From positions 1 through 10,443 of the forward strand of contig JAJAYU010000226.1 in NCBI GenBank assembly GCA_026786125.1: 10,443 bases of DNA, given 5' to 3'. Positions 1-6,848 of the stretch are shown here, in pieces (the stretch's first letter is position 1; every line of letters starts with the position of its first letter). Source of the stretch: Chamaesiphon sp. GTDB taxonomy: Bacteria > Cyanobacteriota > Cyanobacteriia > Cyanobacteriales > Chamaesiphonaceae. The position numbers and the translations under genes are program-made. The notes under the pieces are model-generated. The model saw only the letters and a program-made list of their open reading frames with translations. It was not told where the DNA came from and did not search any database.

Positions 1-386
1 GGCATGATCATTGATCGAGTGATGATGGGGCTGCCAAAGGTTTGGAGCGATCGGCTATAGTCCCCAAAGGCGGGTGTAGGAATGATCGTGGCATTGAGCT
101 TGGAAAACTCTAAAGCAGCCCAAGTCAATAGTTCTGCCGCTCCATTGCCAGGGAGTACCCAATCAGCGTCGATCTGGTGATGATCGGCGATCGCTTGACA
201 GAGTTCGGGATAATTGGGATAGGGATAGTTGGTGAGATCGGCTATTTGCAGCTTAATAGCAGCGAGTGCCGTAGGCGGAGGGCCTAACGGACTAATACTC
301 GCTGAGAAATCTAAAATCAGAGAGGGGGGACAGCCCGCTACGGTCGCTGCCCAGCTTGGGTTCCCCCCATGTCGTGGTCTATTCAA
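1..386 (-). CDS. cobD: CobD-like PLP-dependent decarboxylase/aminotransferase, 5' part (runs off left edge)
   Basis: The 128 visible codons give the N-terminal part of a fold-type I PLP enzyme of the threonine-phosphate decarboxylase (CobD) / histidinol-phosphate aminotransferase family. CobD makes (R)-1-amino-2-propanol phosphate for the lower loop of cobalamin. Visible landmarks in order are RHGGNPSWAATVAGCP, LILDFSASISPLGPP, YPYPNYPEL, VLPGNGAAELL (the loop that holds the PLP phosphate) and PTPAFGDYSR. The HGGN plus LDFSA-I-PLG pair is typical of CobD rather than HisC. The catalytic lysine lies beyond the edge. The start is TTG at 386..384, giving MNRPRHGGN. The frame is closed by a TAA only 10 codons upstream, no ATG or GTG is available, and no clear Shine-Dalgarno is seen. 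It lies 30 bp after hup and could be cotranscribed with it. The gene name is ambiguous because CbiB is also called CobD in some species. HisC-type activity is the alternative. Confidence 0.8.
   Translation of the reverse strand, partial: MNRPRHGGNPSWAATVAGCPPSLILDFSASISPLGPPPTALAAIKLQIADLTNYPYPNYPELCQAIADHHQIDADWVLPGNGAAELLTWAALEFSKLNATIIPTPAFGDYSRSLQTFGSPIITRSMIM
187..194. repeat. HIP1 octamer GCGATCGC
   Basis: Perfect copy of the highly iterated palindrome typical of many cyanobacterial genomes, inside the CobD-like gene. It supports the cyanobacterial assignment and has no inferred local function. Confidence 0.9.
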
Positions 387-416
387 ACGATCTTGCCGAA
401 TGTGGATCCAGTTAAA

Positions 417-704
417 TTAGTCGTCTTTGCTTTCGGACACTTTGTCCTTGAATAATTTACCAGCAGAGAATGCAGGTACCTTGGTTGCGGGAATTTCCAG
501 TTTCTCGCCAGTTCTAGGGTTGCGACCTTCGCGTTTTTGACGGTTTCTGGGTTCAAAGGAACCAAATCCTACCAAAGTAACTTTGTCACCTTTGGACACA
601 GCTTCCATAATTGCTTCCAATGCCGCTGACAATACTGTATCAGCTTGCTTTTTGGTTACGCTAGCTGTTTCAGCTACCCGATCGACTAATTCACCTTTAT
701 TCAT
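417..704 (-). CDS. hup: HU-type histone-like DNA-binding protein
   Basis: A 95-residue protein of normal HU length. HU binds DNA without strong sequence preference as a dimer, bends it and compacts the nucleoid. The N-terminal helical dimerisation region starts MNKGELVDRVAE and is followed by the KKQADTVLSAALEAIMEAV helix. The family signature GFGSFEPRNRQKREGRNP covers residues 46-63. Residues about 53-74 form the flexible beta-arm, with the N62-P63 pair at its tip that intercalates into the minor groove. The tail KVPAFSAGKLFKDKV is also standard, followed by a short acidic end SESKDD. The ATG at 704..702 is preceded by GGAG with an 8-nt spacer (713-716). The gene is monocistronic or followed by the CobD-like gene 30 bp downstream. 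IHF is a homologous alternative, but the length and arm sequence favour HU. Confidence 0.97.
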   Translation of the reverse strand: MNKGELVDRVAETASVTKKQADTVLSAALEAIMEAVSKGDKVTLVGFGSFEPRNRQKREGRNPRTGEKLEIPATKVPAFSAGKLFKDKVSESKDD

Positions 705-1096
705 GTGTAGATCTCCGTTATTGAGTTTATAGCTGGACTGACAGCACAGGCTGATTTTCCCTGGTGTCTTTGCCCATATTAAGTGAAAAGTGAGATGTTA
801 GATTAGAAAACGGCGCAAAGGCGCGTTAACTATCTTTCGCAATTAAAATTTGCAGACTTGTTGGTAACTCGATCGATTACCCCTACAAAGTAGGAATTAT
901 CTATCTAATTTGCTATCAAGTTGCTGAAACTCTCGTGCGATATTACTTCCACTGCATTATTCTAATGTCTACAAGCCTAATCTGGATCGCTGAAAGCTTT
1001 AATTTATGTTGATTTTCGTTATTTTGCGTATTATTTATGTAAAATTTGGGCAAAAATAGCGGTTTTGACGCTCAGAAAGCCGGATTAGGCTGCAAT
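705..1096. promoter_or_regulatory. 392-bp non-coding spacer; probable hup promoter region
   Basis: No coding frame worth keeping lies here. The hup promoter should be in this stretch because the next gene upstream ends at 1097. A TATAAA on the minus strand at 731-726 could be a -10 box, but no convincing -35 stands at the right distance and the leader would be only about 15 nt. TAATAT at 781-776 is a second weak candidate. Small inverted repeats are CCTAC-aaa-GTAGG (882-894) and GGTAA/TTACC arms (863-867, 877-881). The half nearest 1096 is strongly AT-rich. I cannot choose a promoter from sequence alone. Confidence 0.35.
1050..1091 (-). terminator. Weak candidate terminator of the envelope operon
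   Basis: Reading the minus strand just after the stop at 1097, there are two small stems in tandem: AGCC/GGCT (1091-1088 with 1081-1078) followed by TTTC, then AGCG/CGCT (1072-1069 with 1061-1058) followed by ATTTTT. Each stem is only 4 bp, so intrinsic termination here is possible but not strong. The position, at the end of a closely packed gene row, is the main support. Confidence 0.3.
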
Positions 1097-3136
1097 TTAT
1101 CTTTCGAGTTGGAGATCGTCGAGTTTGTCGATCACTTCTAGTTCGCTGCCACGGAGGTCGCGATATTCAAATTCGACTCGTCGATCGAGTGCATAAGGTT
1201 GTTTACCTGTTTGATTACTCCGCCGCTTGCTAAAGCCTTCGGATCGAATGGTCATCCGTTGGGGTTCGATGCCACGTTTGAGCAGATAGTTACGGACGGA
1301 TATGGCGCGTCGCATTCCCAGTGCTTGGTTATAAGCTTGGGGGGCGCGAGGATCGGTGTGCCCTGAGAGGTCAAAGGAAAGATAAGGATTCGCTTGGAGG
1401 ACAGTGATAATTTGGTCTAGGACTTTGGTGGATGCTGGGCTGAGATATGATTTATCGAGGGCAAAGTGGACGTTACGAGGAATCGTAATGGTGACTTTTT
1501 CAGGGACAATCGCTGGTTCGGCGACTGGTGAAGCTGCAATTTTGGGTTCTGTCAGGGCGCAATTGCCAGGAATAACCGTGGTGGTAGTCAATTTGTTAGG
1601 GACTCCTGGCAGAGAGACAATCGCATTCTCAGCAGGCTCAGAGCTACCGTAGCGAGGATCGCTGGCGATCGCACTCAGGCTATTTCCAGCCATGAGATTT
1701 TGGAAGGTGGCTTGAAATTGACCGCGATCGTTGGCAATCACTTTGGTCAGGGGTGTGGATAGTGGGCCGTAATTATTGCCATCGGGATTGACTTGGTAGA
1801 TTTCTACTTCGGAGCCAGGATCAGCGATGCCATCCAGATTGACGTGGTTATCAATCAGGTAAAATTCTTTGGAGAGGAACTGTGGAGCGTTAATCGCACC
1901 ATTTCCAGTGTCAATCCGGCGATTTTCGCTATTGCGGGGGGGATTGATCCCGTCGCCAGTTTGGAAGTCTTCTACACCCTGATTGCGATCGGCGATCAGA
2001 TCGATACTCAGTCCTTCGATTTGCTGAAACCGATTACCAGTAATCAGATTGCGGAGGGATGAGGTGGTGTTATTGTGGGGGAAGGCGGTGACAGATACGC
2101 CCGCACCGCTTTGGAATTCGATCGCATTGTTGGTGACTTGGTTGTCTTCTCCCATCAGGTGGATGGCGGCGCGACGGAGGCGACGACCATTGGATTGGAT
2201 CCGGTTGTTGGTGATTTTGACACTACCTGATTCAGGTTTGAACACGAAAATACCACTACCATCATTGCCACAGATCAGGTTGGCTTGAATTTGGCTATTG
2301 GCAATCTTGCCTTCTAAGCGAATTGCGTCGGGCATTCCCGATTGACCATTGGCAAAGATCGCGTTGTTAGTAACTAAGAGATTATTGGCACTGACTTGGC
2401 TGATGATACCGCTGGCACTGTGATGGGCGATCGCATTGTGCCGAATAGTTGTACCGTCAGAGTTGAAGACATATACGCCAAAATCCGAGGTCCGATCTGG
2501 GATAGCTCGATCTGATTGAATCCCCAGCCAGTTATTTTCAATTAAGATCCGCTGGGGAGCTGTACGAGTGTCGAGTTGAGGGTAGTTGCTGGTACCGATA
2601 AAGATATCAGCTCCAGGGATATTTTGAGTCGCTGGTGTATTACCAACTTGGAAGCCGTAGATACTTAAGCCCTTAACTGTCAAATCATCGGCCATTAGCG
2701 ACAAACCCCGATTGATTTGGGCATCTGGCGCGGGGACGATCTCCACGACTGGACGGGCAAAGCGGAGATTTTGGATCGACACATTACTAGGAACAGCTCC
2801 ACCATCGATCGTGACTTTTGGCGTAACGATCGCGGGGAGTTCAGCATTTAGTCCGATGCGAGATTTACCGAGGGTGAGTTTAAATTGAACTTGATGGCGA
2901 TCGGTACTAGGAGAGACTAATTGACGTTCTTCAGGGCTGAGTCGATCGAGTGGTAAGGTACCATTGACGATGCTAATTGCTTCTCGTAGAGTCAAAAATC
3001 CATCAGGGCGAATTTCATCTCGATCGCTATTGACTGTAAGCTGGAGATAGCTAGGAGCTTGAGCTAGACTTGGCTGTGAATACCAGCCCAAACACAGACT
3101 ACTTAGCAATAGTCGGGAAAACAAAGTATTTTTCAT
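1097..3136 (-). CDS. Exported beta-helix protein with Ig-like and C-terminal OmpA peptidoglycan-binding domain
   Basis: The protein has 679 residues. A signal peptide of about 27 residues ends in LAQA. Residues about 32-60 (LTVNSDRDEIRPDGFLTLREAI) resemble the CSLREA-type N-terminal segment found in secreted beta-helix proteins. Residues about 130-390 contain repeated short strands such as ILIENNWLG, TIRHNAIAHH, LLVTNNAIFANG and VTNNAIEFQSG, which is the pattern of a right-handed parallel beta-helix. An Ig-like domain follows (about 425-510, VNLDGIADPGSEVEIYQ). Residues 548 to about 653 are an OmpA-family domain. The Asp of GHTD (D595) and the second Arg of GMRRA (R610) are 15 residues apart, as are the diaminopimelate-contacting pair of E. 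coli OmpA, so peptidoglycan binding is likely. The ATG overlaps the preceding stop as ATGA. AGGA stands 12 nt upstream, so translation is probably coupled. The carbohydrate or protein ligand of the helix is unknown. Confidence 0.88.
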   Translation of the reverse strand: MKNTLFSRLLLSSLCLGWYSQPSLAQAPSYLQLTVNSDRDEIRPDGFLTLREAISIVNGTLPLDRLSPEERQLVSPSTDRHQVQFKLTLGKSRIGLNAELPAIVTPKVTIDGGAVPSNVSIQNLRFARPVVEIVPAPDAQINRGLSLMADDLTVKGLSIYGFQVGNTPATQNIPGADIFIGTSNYPQLDTRTAPQRILIENNWLGIQSDRAIPDRTSDFGVYVFNSDGTTIRHNAIAHHSASGIISQVSANNLLVTNNAIFANGQSGMPDAIRLEGKIANSQIQANLICGNDGSGIFVFKPESGSVKITNNRIQSNGRRLRRAAIHLMGEDNQVTNNAIEFQSGAGVSVTAFPHNNTTSSLRNLITGNRFQQIEGLSIDLIADRNQGVEDFQTGDGINPPRNSENRRIDTGNGAINAPQFLSKEFYLIDNHVNLDGIADPGSEVEIYQVNPDGNNYGPLSTPLTKVIANDRGQFQATFQNLMAGNSLSAIASDPRYGSSEPAENAIVSLPGVPNKLTTTTVIPGNCALTEPKIAASPVAEPAIVPEKVTITIPRNVHFALDKSYLSPASTKVLDQIITVLQANPYLSFDLSGHTDPRAPQAYNQALGMRRAISVRNYLLKRGIEPQRMTIRSEGFSKRRSNQTGKQPYALDRRVEFEYRDLRGSELEVIDKLDDLQLER
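1665..1672. repeat. HIP1 octamer GCGATCGC
   Basis: Second perfect HIP1 copy, inside the beta-helix/OmpA gene. Confidence 0.9.
2427..2434. repeat. HIP1 octamer GCGATCGC
   Basis: Third perfect HIP1 copy, inside the beta-helix/OmpA gene. I found no others in the window, although many one-mismatch forms such as GCGATCGA occur. Confidence 0.9.
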
Positions 3137-4416
3137 TGGGCTGGTGATTCCTGGGGTTTAATGCTAGTCGGCGGTGGAGTTGGGGTAATTGGTGCGGGGC
3201 TGGTTGTTTGAGCTGGGATTTGAGGTTGAACTGGGGCTGGGGTTGTTGGTGGAGTTTGAGGTGGAGTTTGAGGTTGAGTAGTTACAGGGGGTTGTGGGTT
3301 AGGATTGCTAACTTTTGATTCCTGTTGTTGCGCTGGAGCTAACTGTTGACGACCAAAGCCGCCAAATAACTCGTTAATTTTGACAGTTAAGCCCAGATAA
3401 GGGCCACTAGCATTGCGACTACCATTGGGGTCATCGGCAACGCCTAAACTGTAACCAGCCGAGAGGCGCAGGTCGGGGGTGAGATAGTAACCCGCTTCTA
3501 GAGCCGCACCGAGTTCGCTCCGACCACTACTAAACTGATTGATCCACCGGACATCGCCAGTAAGATCCCAATCGTGGGCAAAGCGATAAGTTGCGCGGAG
3601 TTGGGTGATACCGAGGGTACTTCCGGCTGAGAGTGACTGATCTAGATAACTAGTGGCATTTCGGAGGGCGTACTTAGCTGCATATTCCCATTGCCAGTTG
3701 GGGGCGTAGATGCCTTCGAGGGCGAGGGTGTGATCTTCGGAACCCGTACCGCTAGTCGTGAGGATGCTAGTGGGCAGAATTGAAGGATTGCGGCGATATT
3801 GATAGCTCAGTAAACCGTTAAATTCATCGCTGGCGGGATTGCGGAAGGCTAATCCGGCTCTGACATCCATTCTCGCGCCTAGTCCTGCATCACTCAGCAC
3901 CTGATTGGCTATGCTCGATTGTTGGAATCTGAGTAGGGCACTCAATGCGGGTGAGAGCTTGCCTGTGACTCCAGCACTGAGGTTGCTGGTACTAGTTAGG
4001 TTAGAGTTGCGATACTCATACCGAGCGTTGGCTTGGAAATTGGGGTTGTCGGTATAATTTACGCTAATGCCGAAGCTGTCGCCAGTAGTGGTAGTCAGGG
4101 ATGAGGCAGTTTGACCGAAGCTGTATGGTTGATTGAACTGCTGTCCGGCTCCGGTGGTGGTGCTAGTGTTGCCACCAATGATCCGCTCATAGTTGAGGTC
4201 GAGTTTCAGACCAGGACTGAGGACGATACCTTGCTGAATGCCTGCCGATCCGATCGATTGGAACGGACTCAACGAGTAGCGTCCAGTTACTTTGGTGCTA
4301 CTGCTCAGGTTGTAAACACTATCAAAGTCGAGACTAGTATAGCTGGTGTTACCATACTGATTGCTGGAGATAAAGTTTTGGTTCAGCCCCAGTTTAATCC
4401 CCGGATAGACAGTCAA
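3133..4416 (-). CDS. C-terminal half of an outer-membrane beta-barrel with Pro-rich tail; probably split from the preceding gene
   Basis: The frame has 427 codons from a TTG at 4416..4414. Residues 1-354 are a run of amphipathic strands with Asn/Ser/Thr/Gly-rich turns (YPGIKLGLNQNF, LKLDLNYERI, LGAALEAGYYLTPDLRLSAGYSLG, GPYLGLTVKINELFG), which is the pattern of an outer-membrane barrel. The last strand ends in the aromatic stretch ELFGGF. A 70-residue Pro/Gln/Thr tail follows (358-427), which is unusual after a barrel and would lie in the periplasm. There is no signal peptide, so this frame alone could not be exported. Its TTG overlaps the TGA of the 809-codon gene upstream, and a TGA stands directly before the TTG in its own frame. 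GGAG lies 10 nt before the TTG, so reinitiation is possible. I favour a frameshifted single gene. The stop overlaps the next ATG (ATGA). Confidence 0.8.
   Translation of the reverse strand: MTVYPGIKLGLNQNFISSNQYGNTSYTSLDFDSVYNLSSSTKVTGRYSLSPFQSIGSAGIQQGIVLSPGLKLDLNYERIIGGNTSTTTGAGQQFNQPYSFGQTASSLTTTTGDSFGISVNYTDNPNFQANARYEYRNSNLTSTSNLSAGVTGKLSPALSALLRFQQSSIANQVLSDAGLGARMDVRAGLAFRNPASDEFNGLLSYQYRRNPSILPTSILTTSGTGSEDHTLALEGIYAPNWQWEYAAKYALRNATSYLDQSLSAGSTLGITQLRATYRFAHDWDLTGDVRWINQFSSGRSELGAALEAGYYLTPDLRLSAGYSLGVADDPNGSRNASGPYLGLTVKINELFGGFGRQQLAPAQQQESKVSNPNPQPPVTTQPQTPPQTPPTTPAPVQPQIPAQTTSPAPITPTPPPTSIKPQESPAQ
3248..3271. repeat. Two perfect 12-bp tandem repeats in the Pro-rich tail
   Basis: GGTGGAGTTTGA occurs twice in direct succession (plus strand) and is followed by a partial third copy GGTTGA. 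On the coding strand it encodes PQTPPQTP in the tail of the barrel protein. The repeat is in frame, so slippage would lengthen or shorten the linker by four residues without breaking the gene. Confidence 0.9.
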
Positions 4417-4418
4417 TC
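4412..4418 (-). other. Frameshift junction between the two barrel halves
   Basis: The minus strand reads GGC ATT GAT TGA CTG. The upstream frame stops at this TGA, and the downstream frame opens at the overlapping TTG. The frame of the downstream half is itself closed by a TGA immediately before the TTG. A single shift joining the two must therefore fall within about three bases (4414-4417). Adding one T (GAT TTG ACT) gives VGIDLTVYPGIKLGLN, where hydrophobic residues alternate cleanly across the join. No X-XXY-YYZ slippery heptamer is present, so programmed -1 frameshifting is unlikely. Confidence 0.7.
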
Positions 4419-6842
4419 AATGCCCACTCCACTCCGGTTGGGGTAGACTTGATCTTGTTGATTGCTGAGATTGATTTCATTCTGAGCGCGGAAGGTGAGA
4501 TTATTGGTCAGTGGCCAGCTTAATCTCGATCGAATCTGGTCGGAAGAGACGTTGCTTTGAGTGGGATCTAGTGCCAAGCGGTCTTGGCGACTGCGGTTGA
4601 CGTAATCAAGATCGACAGTACTCACGCCAACTCTTTGCTGGACACCGACGGTAATCGTCCGCAGATCGTTGTCCACCATTCCAGTAGCTGGATCGACGGG
4701 CGTGAGCAAATTGACGAGATTAGTATTGACTAATGGTGGTTTACCCCGATTTTCCTCTCGATCGAATTGTGCCCGAATCGTGGTTCTATCGCCGAGTTTG
4801 GTGGATAAATCCCCGCCATAGCGAGTTTGACCAGGCACAAAGCTGGTCGTCGAGTTGTTGGAAAATCCAGCTTCGGTACTGCGGAAATAACTGCGTCCGG
4901 TAGTGGCATCATTGAATTTGTACTGACCTTCCACCCGCACGGCGTTGCCATTGACACTGGCAATTCCCAGTCCAGGATTATTGGTAGATCTGGCAAATTC
5001 AGCGGTGATATTGCTGCCATTCCCGATTGGAATTAGGGCATCGGCACCAACCATACTAAAGTTGCGAACGCCGAGATTTTCGTTGATCCAGCTTGCGCCC
5101 AACCAACTTTCACGACCAGCAGTTCGATCGAGATTGTACTGAGCGCGACTACCGTAGATACTATTATTAGTGCCATTGGCATATTGATAAGTAGCCACCA
5201 ACCGCCGGACTAAGATCGTCCCATCGCTATTGATACTAGTGCGTAATAGTGGTTGGCGTAAAACCACACTGCCGCGATCGTAATCGATATCGTAATCGAT
5301 CCCACGACTGAGGATTTCTTGCTTGATCACCGTACCAGGGCGATTTAGCTCCTCTAGTTCAACAGTGAGATTTTCACTACCACCTAGGAGTAATCTCTGA
5401 GACAAGAAATAAGTGCCACTAGTACCATCAGGGGCAATATTGTCCCGTTGGAAACCTTGGACATTATCACCATAGAAACCGCTAACTAATAAGTTACCGA
5501 CGTTGTAATTGAGCTTGAAACCGTGGAGATTGCGATTGAGTGCGCTGAATTGTTGCGATCGAGTGGCGAATTCATTAGTTGCATAGTCACCCCACATAAT
5601 CATGTCGGGAATGCTGCCAGCTACACCAGTCGATCGCTCGAGCTTGGCATAGACACTATCACGGGAAGGAGTCAGTACATCGACTTTGGAGGTATCACCA
5701 TAGAGTGGATACTGATCTTCGCAGTTTTGACTATAGGTATCACGGGATAATCGATCGGCACCATTGCAGCCTTTATTCAAAGCTCGATCGCTATTAAATG
5801 CGCCAGTTGCCGACCAGTCACCGATTCTACCCGTGGCAAAAACTTGACCACGCGCTTGAAGTTGGCTGGTATTATTGCGATCTACAGGTAGGAATTCACT
5901 AAATGGGCGGTAATAATCCGTACCTCTGGCACCGAGTCTCACGTCAAAGACACCAGTGGCGATCGATCTGCGTAAATTCGTCTCAAACTGAATCTGGGTA
6001 AAAGCTTCCATCGTGGAGCTACTCGCCCGAATTCGGACAGCTTGGGCCTCCAAACCAGTCCGAAGTTGGGCTGTAAATTTACCCTTGACAACTTTGACTT
6101 GGAAGCCTGGTTGATCCTTGTCGAGATCGACTCCCGCAAATTCACCTGCGGTGGTTGAGAGGGTGACAACGCTGTCTTGTTTGCTGAGATTATTATTCTC
6201 ATCCACCATTTGACCTTCAACTGTAGCCAGGGTCCGACCATCTGCGGGTACGCGGGTTTCAGCGGTGCTGAGTTGGATTTTGGTCGCCGCGCCAGCAACT
6301 TGGATCGTTGTTGTTGCGACTTCTCCCTGGCTACTAGTCGCCGTCAGGATATTTTTACCTGTGGCTAGGGATACACCGTACCAAGTCTGAGTAATCAGAT
6401 TAGTTGTGCTATTTGTCTCGGTGCGACCGATCAGATTTTTGTCTACGATCCGATTATCGACTTTGAGTTCGATCGTGGTACCGACTTGATACTGCACCAC
6501 CACGAGGGTCGCCGGAATATCCAACAGGATATTGGGCGTAGGTGCCAAGATCTTGACCGCCGATCCGGTTTTAGCGGTGACGGCTGGGGCGACTGGAGCG
6601 GAATTTGGCGCAACTAGAGGGATCGGTTGCTCGGGTACCGTGGGAGCCGTTGGAGCTAGCACTGGAGCTAGATTTACTGGTGGCAATACTGGTGGTTGAG
6701 CTGAGACAGGCGTGGGAGTTTGGGCAACGGCTCGATTCTCTGTTAGAGAGGCTCCGCCAGCGAGTGCCACTAGTCCTAAACTGTGAATGGTCGTGCCAAG
6801 ACACAAAACCTGAAGTATTTTAAATAATAATTGATATTTCAT
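4413..6842 (-). CDS. Large outer-membrane beta-barrel protein with Pro-rich linker and Ig-like (Big_1) domains, N-terminal part
   Basis: The frame has 809 codons. A signal peptide of about 40 residues ends near AVAQ. A Pro/Ala/Val linker covers 42-93. A first Ig-like domain covers about 95-182 and a second about 186-288. The second (VPADGRTLATVEGQMVDENN, then VVTLSTTAGEF) reads as a Big_1/invasin-type fold. From about 290 the protein turns into barrel strands. Two motifs stand out: YPLYGDTS (379-386) followed by VYAKLER and MIMWGDYATNEF, and SRGIDYDIDYDRGSVVLRQP (512-531). The latter recalls segments in very large outer-membrane barrels such as SprA of the type IX secretion system; this is a resemblance from memory, not a search result. 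C359 and C374 could form a disulfide. The ATG at 6842 follows the previous stop by 6 bp and has only a distant GAGG, suggesting coupling. The barrel is unfinished at the stop and continues in the next frame, giving about 1,236 residues in total. Confidence 0.85.
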   Translation of the reverse strand: MKYQLLFKILQVLCLGTTIHSLGLVALAGGASLTENRAVAQTPTPVSAQPPVLPPVNLAPVLAPTAPTVPEQPIPLVAPNSAPVAPAVTAKTGSAVKILAPTPNILLDIPATLVVVQYQVGTTIELKVDNRIVDKNLIGRTETNSTTNLITQTWYGVSLATGKNILTATSSQGEVATTTIQVAGAATKIQLSTAETRVPADGRTLATVEGQMVDENNNLSKQDSVVTLSTTAGEFAGVDLDKDQPGFQVKVVKGKFTAQLRTGLEAQAVRIRASSSTMEAFTQIQFETNLRRSIATGVFDVRLGARGTDYYRPFSEFLPVDRNNTSQLQARGQVFATGRIGDWSATGAFNSDRALNKGCNGADRLSRDTYSQNCEDQYPLYGDTSKVDVLTPSRDSVYAKLERSTGVAGSIPDMIMWGDYATNEFATRSQQFSALNRNLHGFKLNYNVGNLLVSGFYGDNVQGFQRDNIAPDGTSGTYFLSQRLLLGGSENLTVELEELNRPGTVIKQEILSRGIDYDIDYDRGSVVLRQPLLRTSINSDGTILVRRLVATYQYANGTNNSIYGSRAQYNLDRTAGRESWLGASWINENLGVRNFSMVGADALIPIGNGSNITAEFARSTNNPGLGIASVNGNAVRVEGQYKFNDATTGRSYFRSTEAGFSNNSTTSFVPGQTRYGGDLSTKLGDRTTIRAQFDREENRGKPPLVNTNLVNLLTPVDPATGMVDNDLRTITVGVQQRVGVSTVDLDYVNRSRQDRLALDPTQSNVSSDQIRSRLSWPLTNNLTFRAQNEINLSNQQDQVYPNRSGVGID

Positions 6843-6848
6843 GGTTTG

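Noticed and set aside
229..420. Plus-strand 63-codon frame at the left end
   Set aside because: It lies opposite the recognisable CobD-like N-terminus and has no independent support.
1404..2288. Open plus-strand frames inside the beta-helix gene
   Set aside because: They lie opposite a clearly coding minus-strand gene, have no signal or family pattern, and are shadows of its codon use. The same applies to the other plus-strand frames across 3.1-10.3 kb.
4410..4420. Programmed -1 ribosomal frameshift joining the barrel halves
   Set aside because: The shift site reads ATT GAT TGA C and offers no slippery heptamer. I also saw no clear downstream stem. A base loss explains it more simply.
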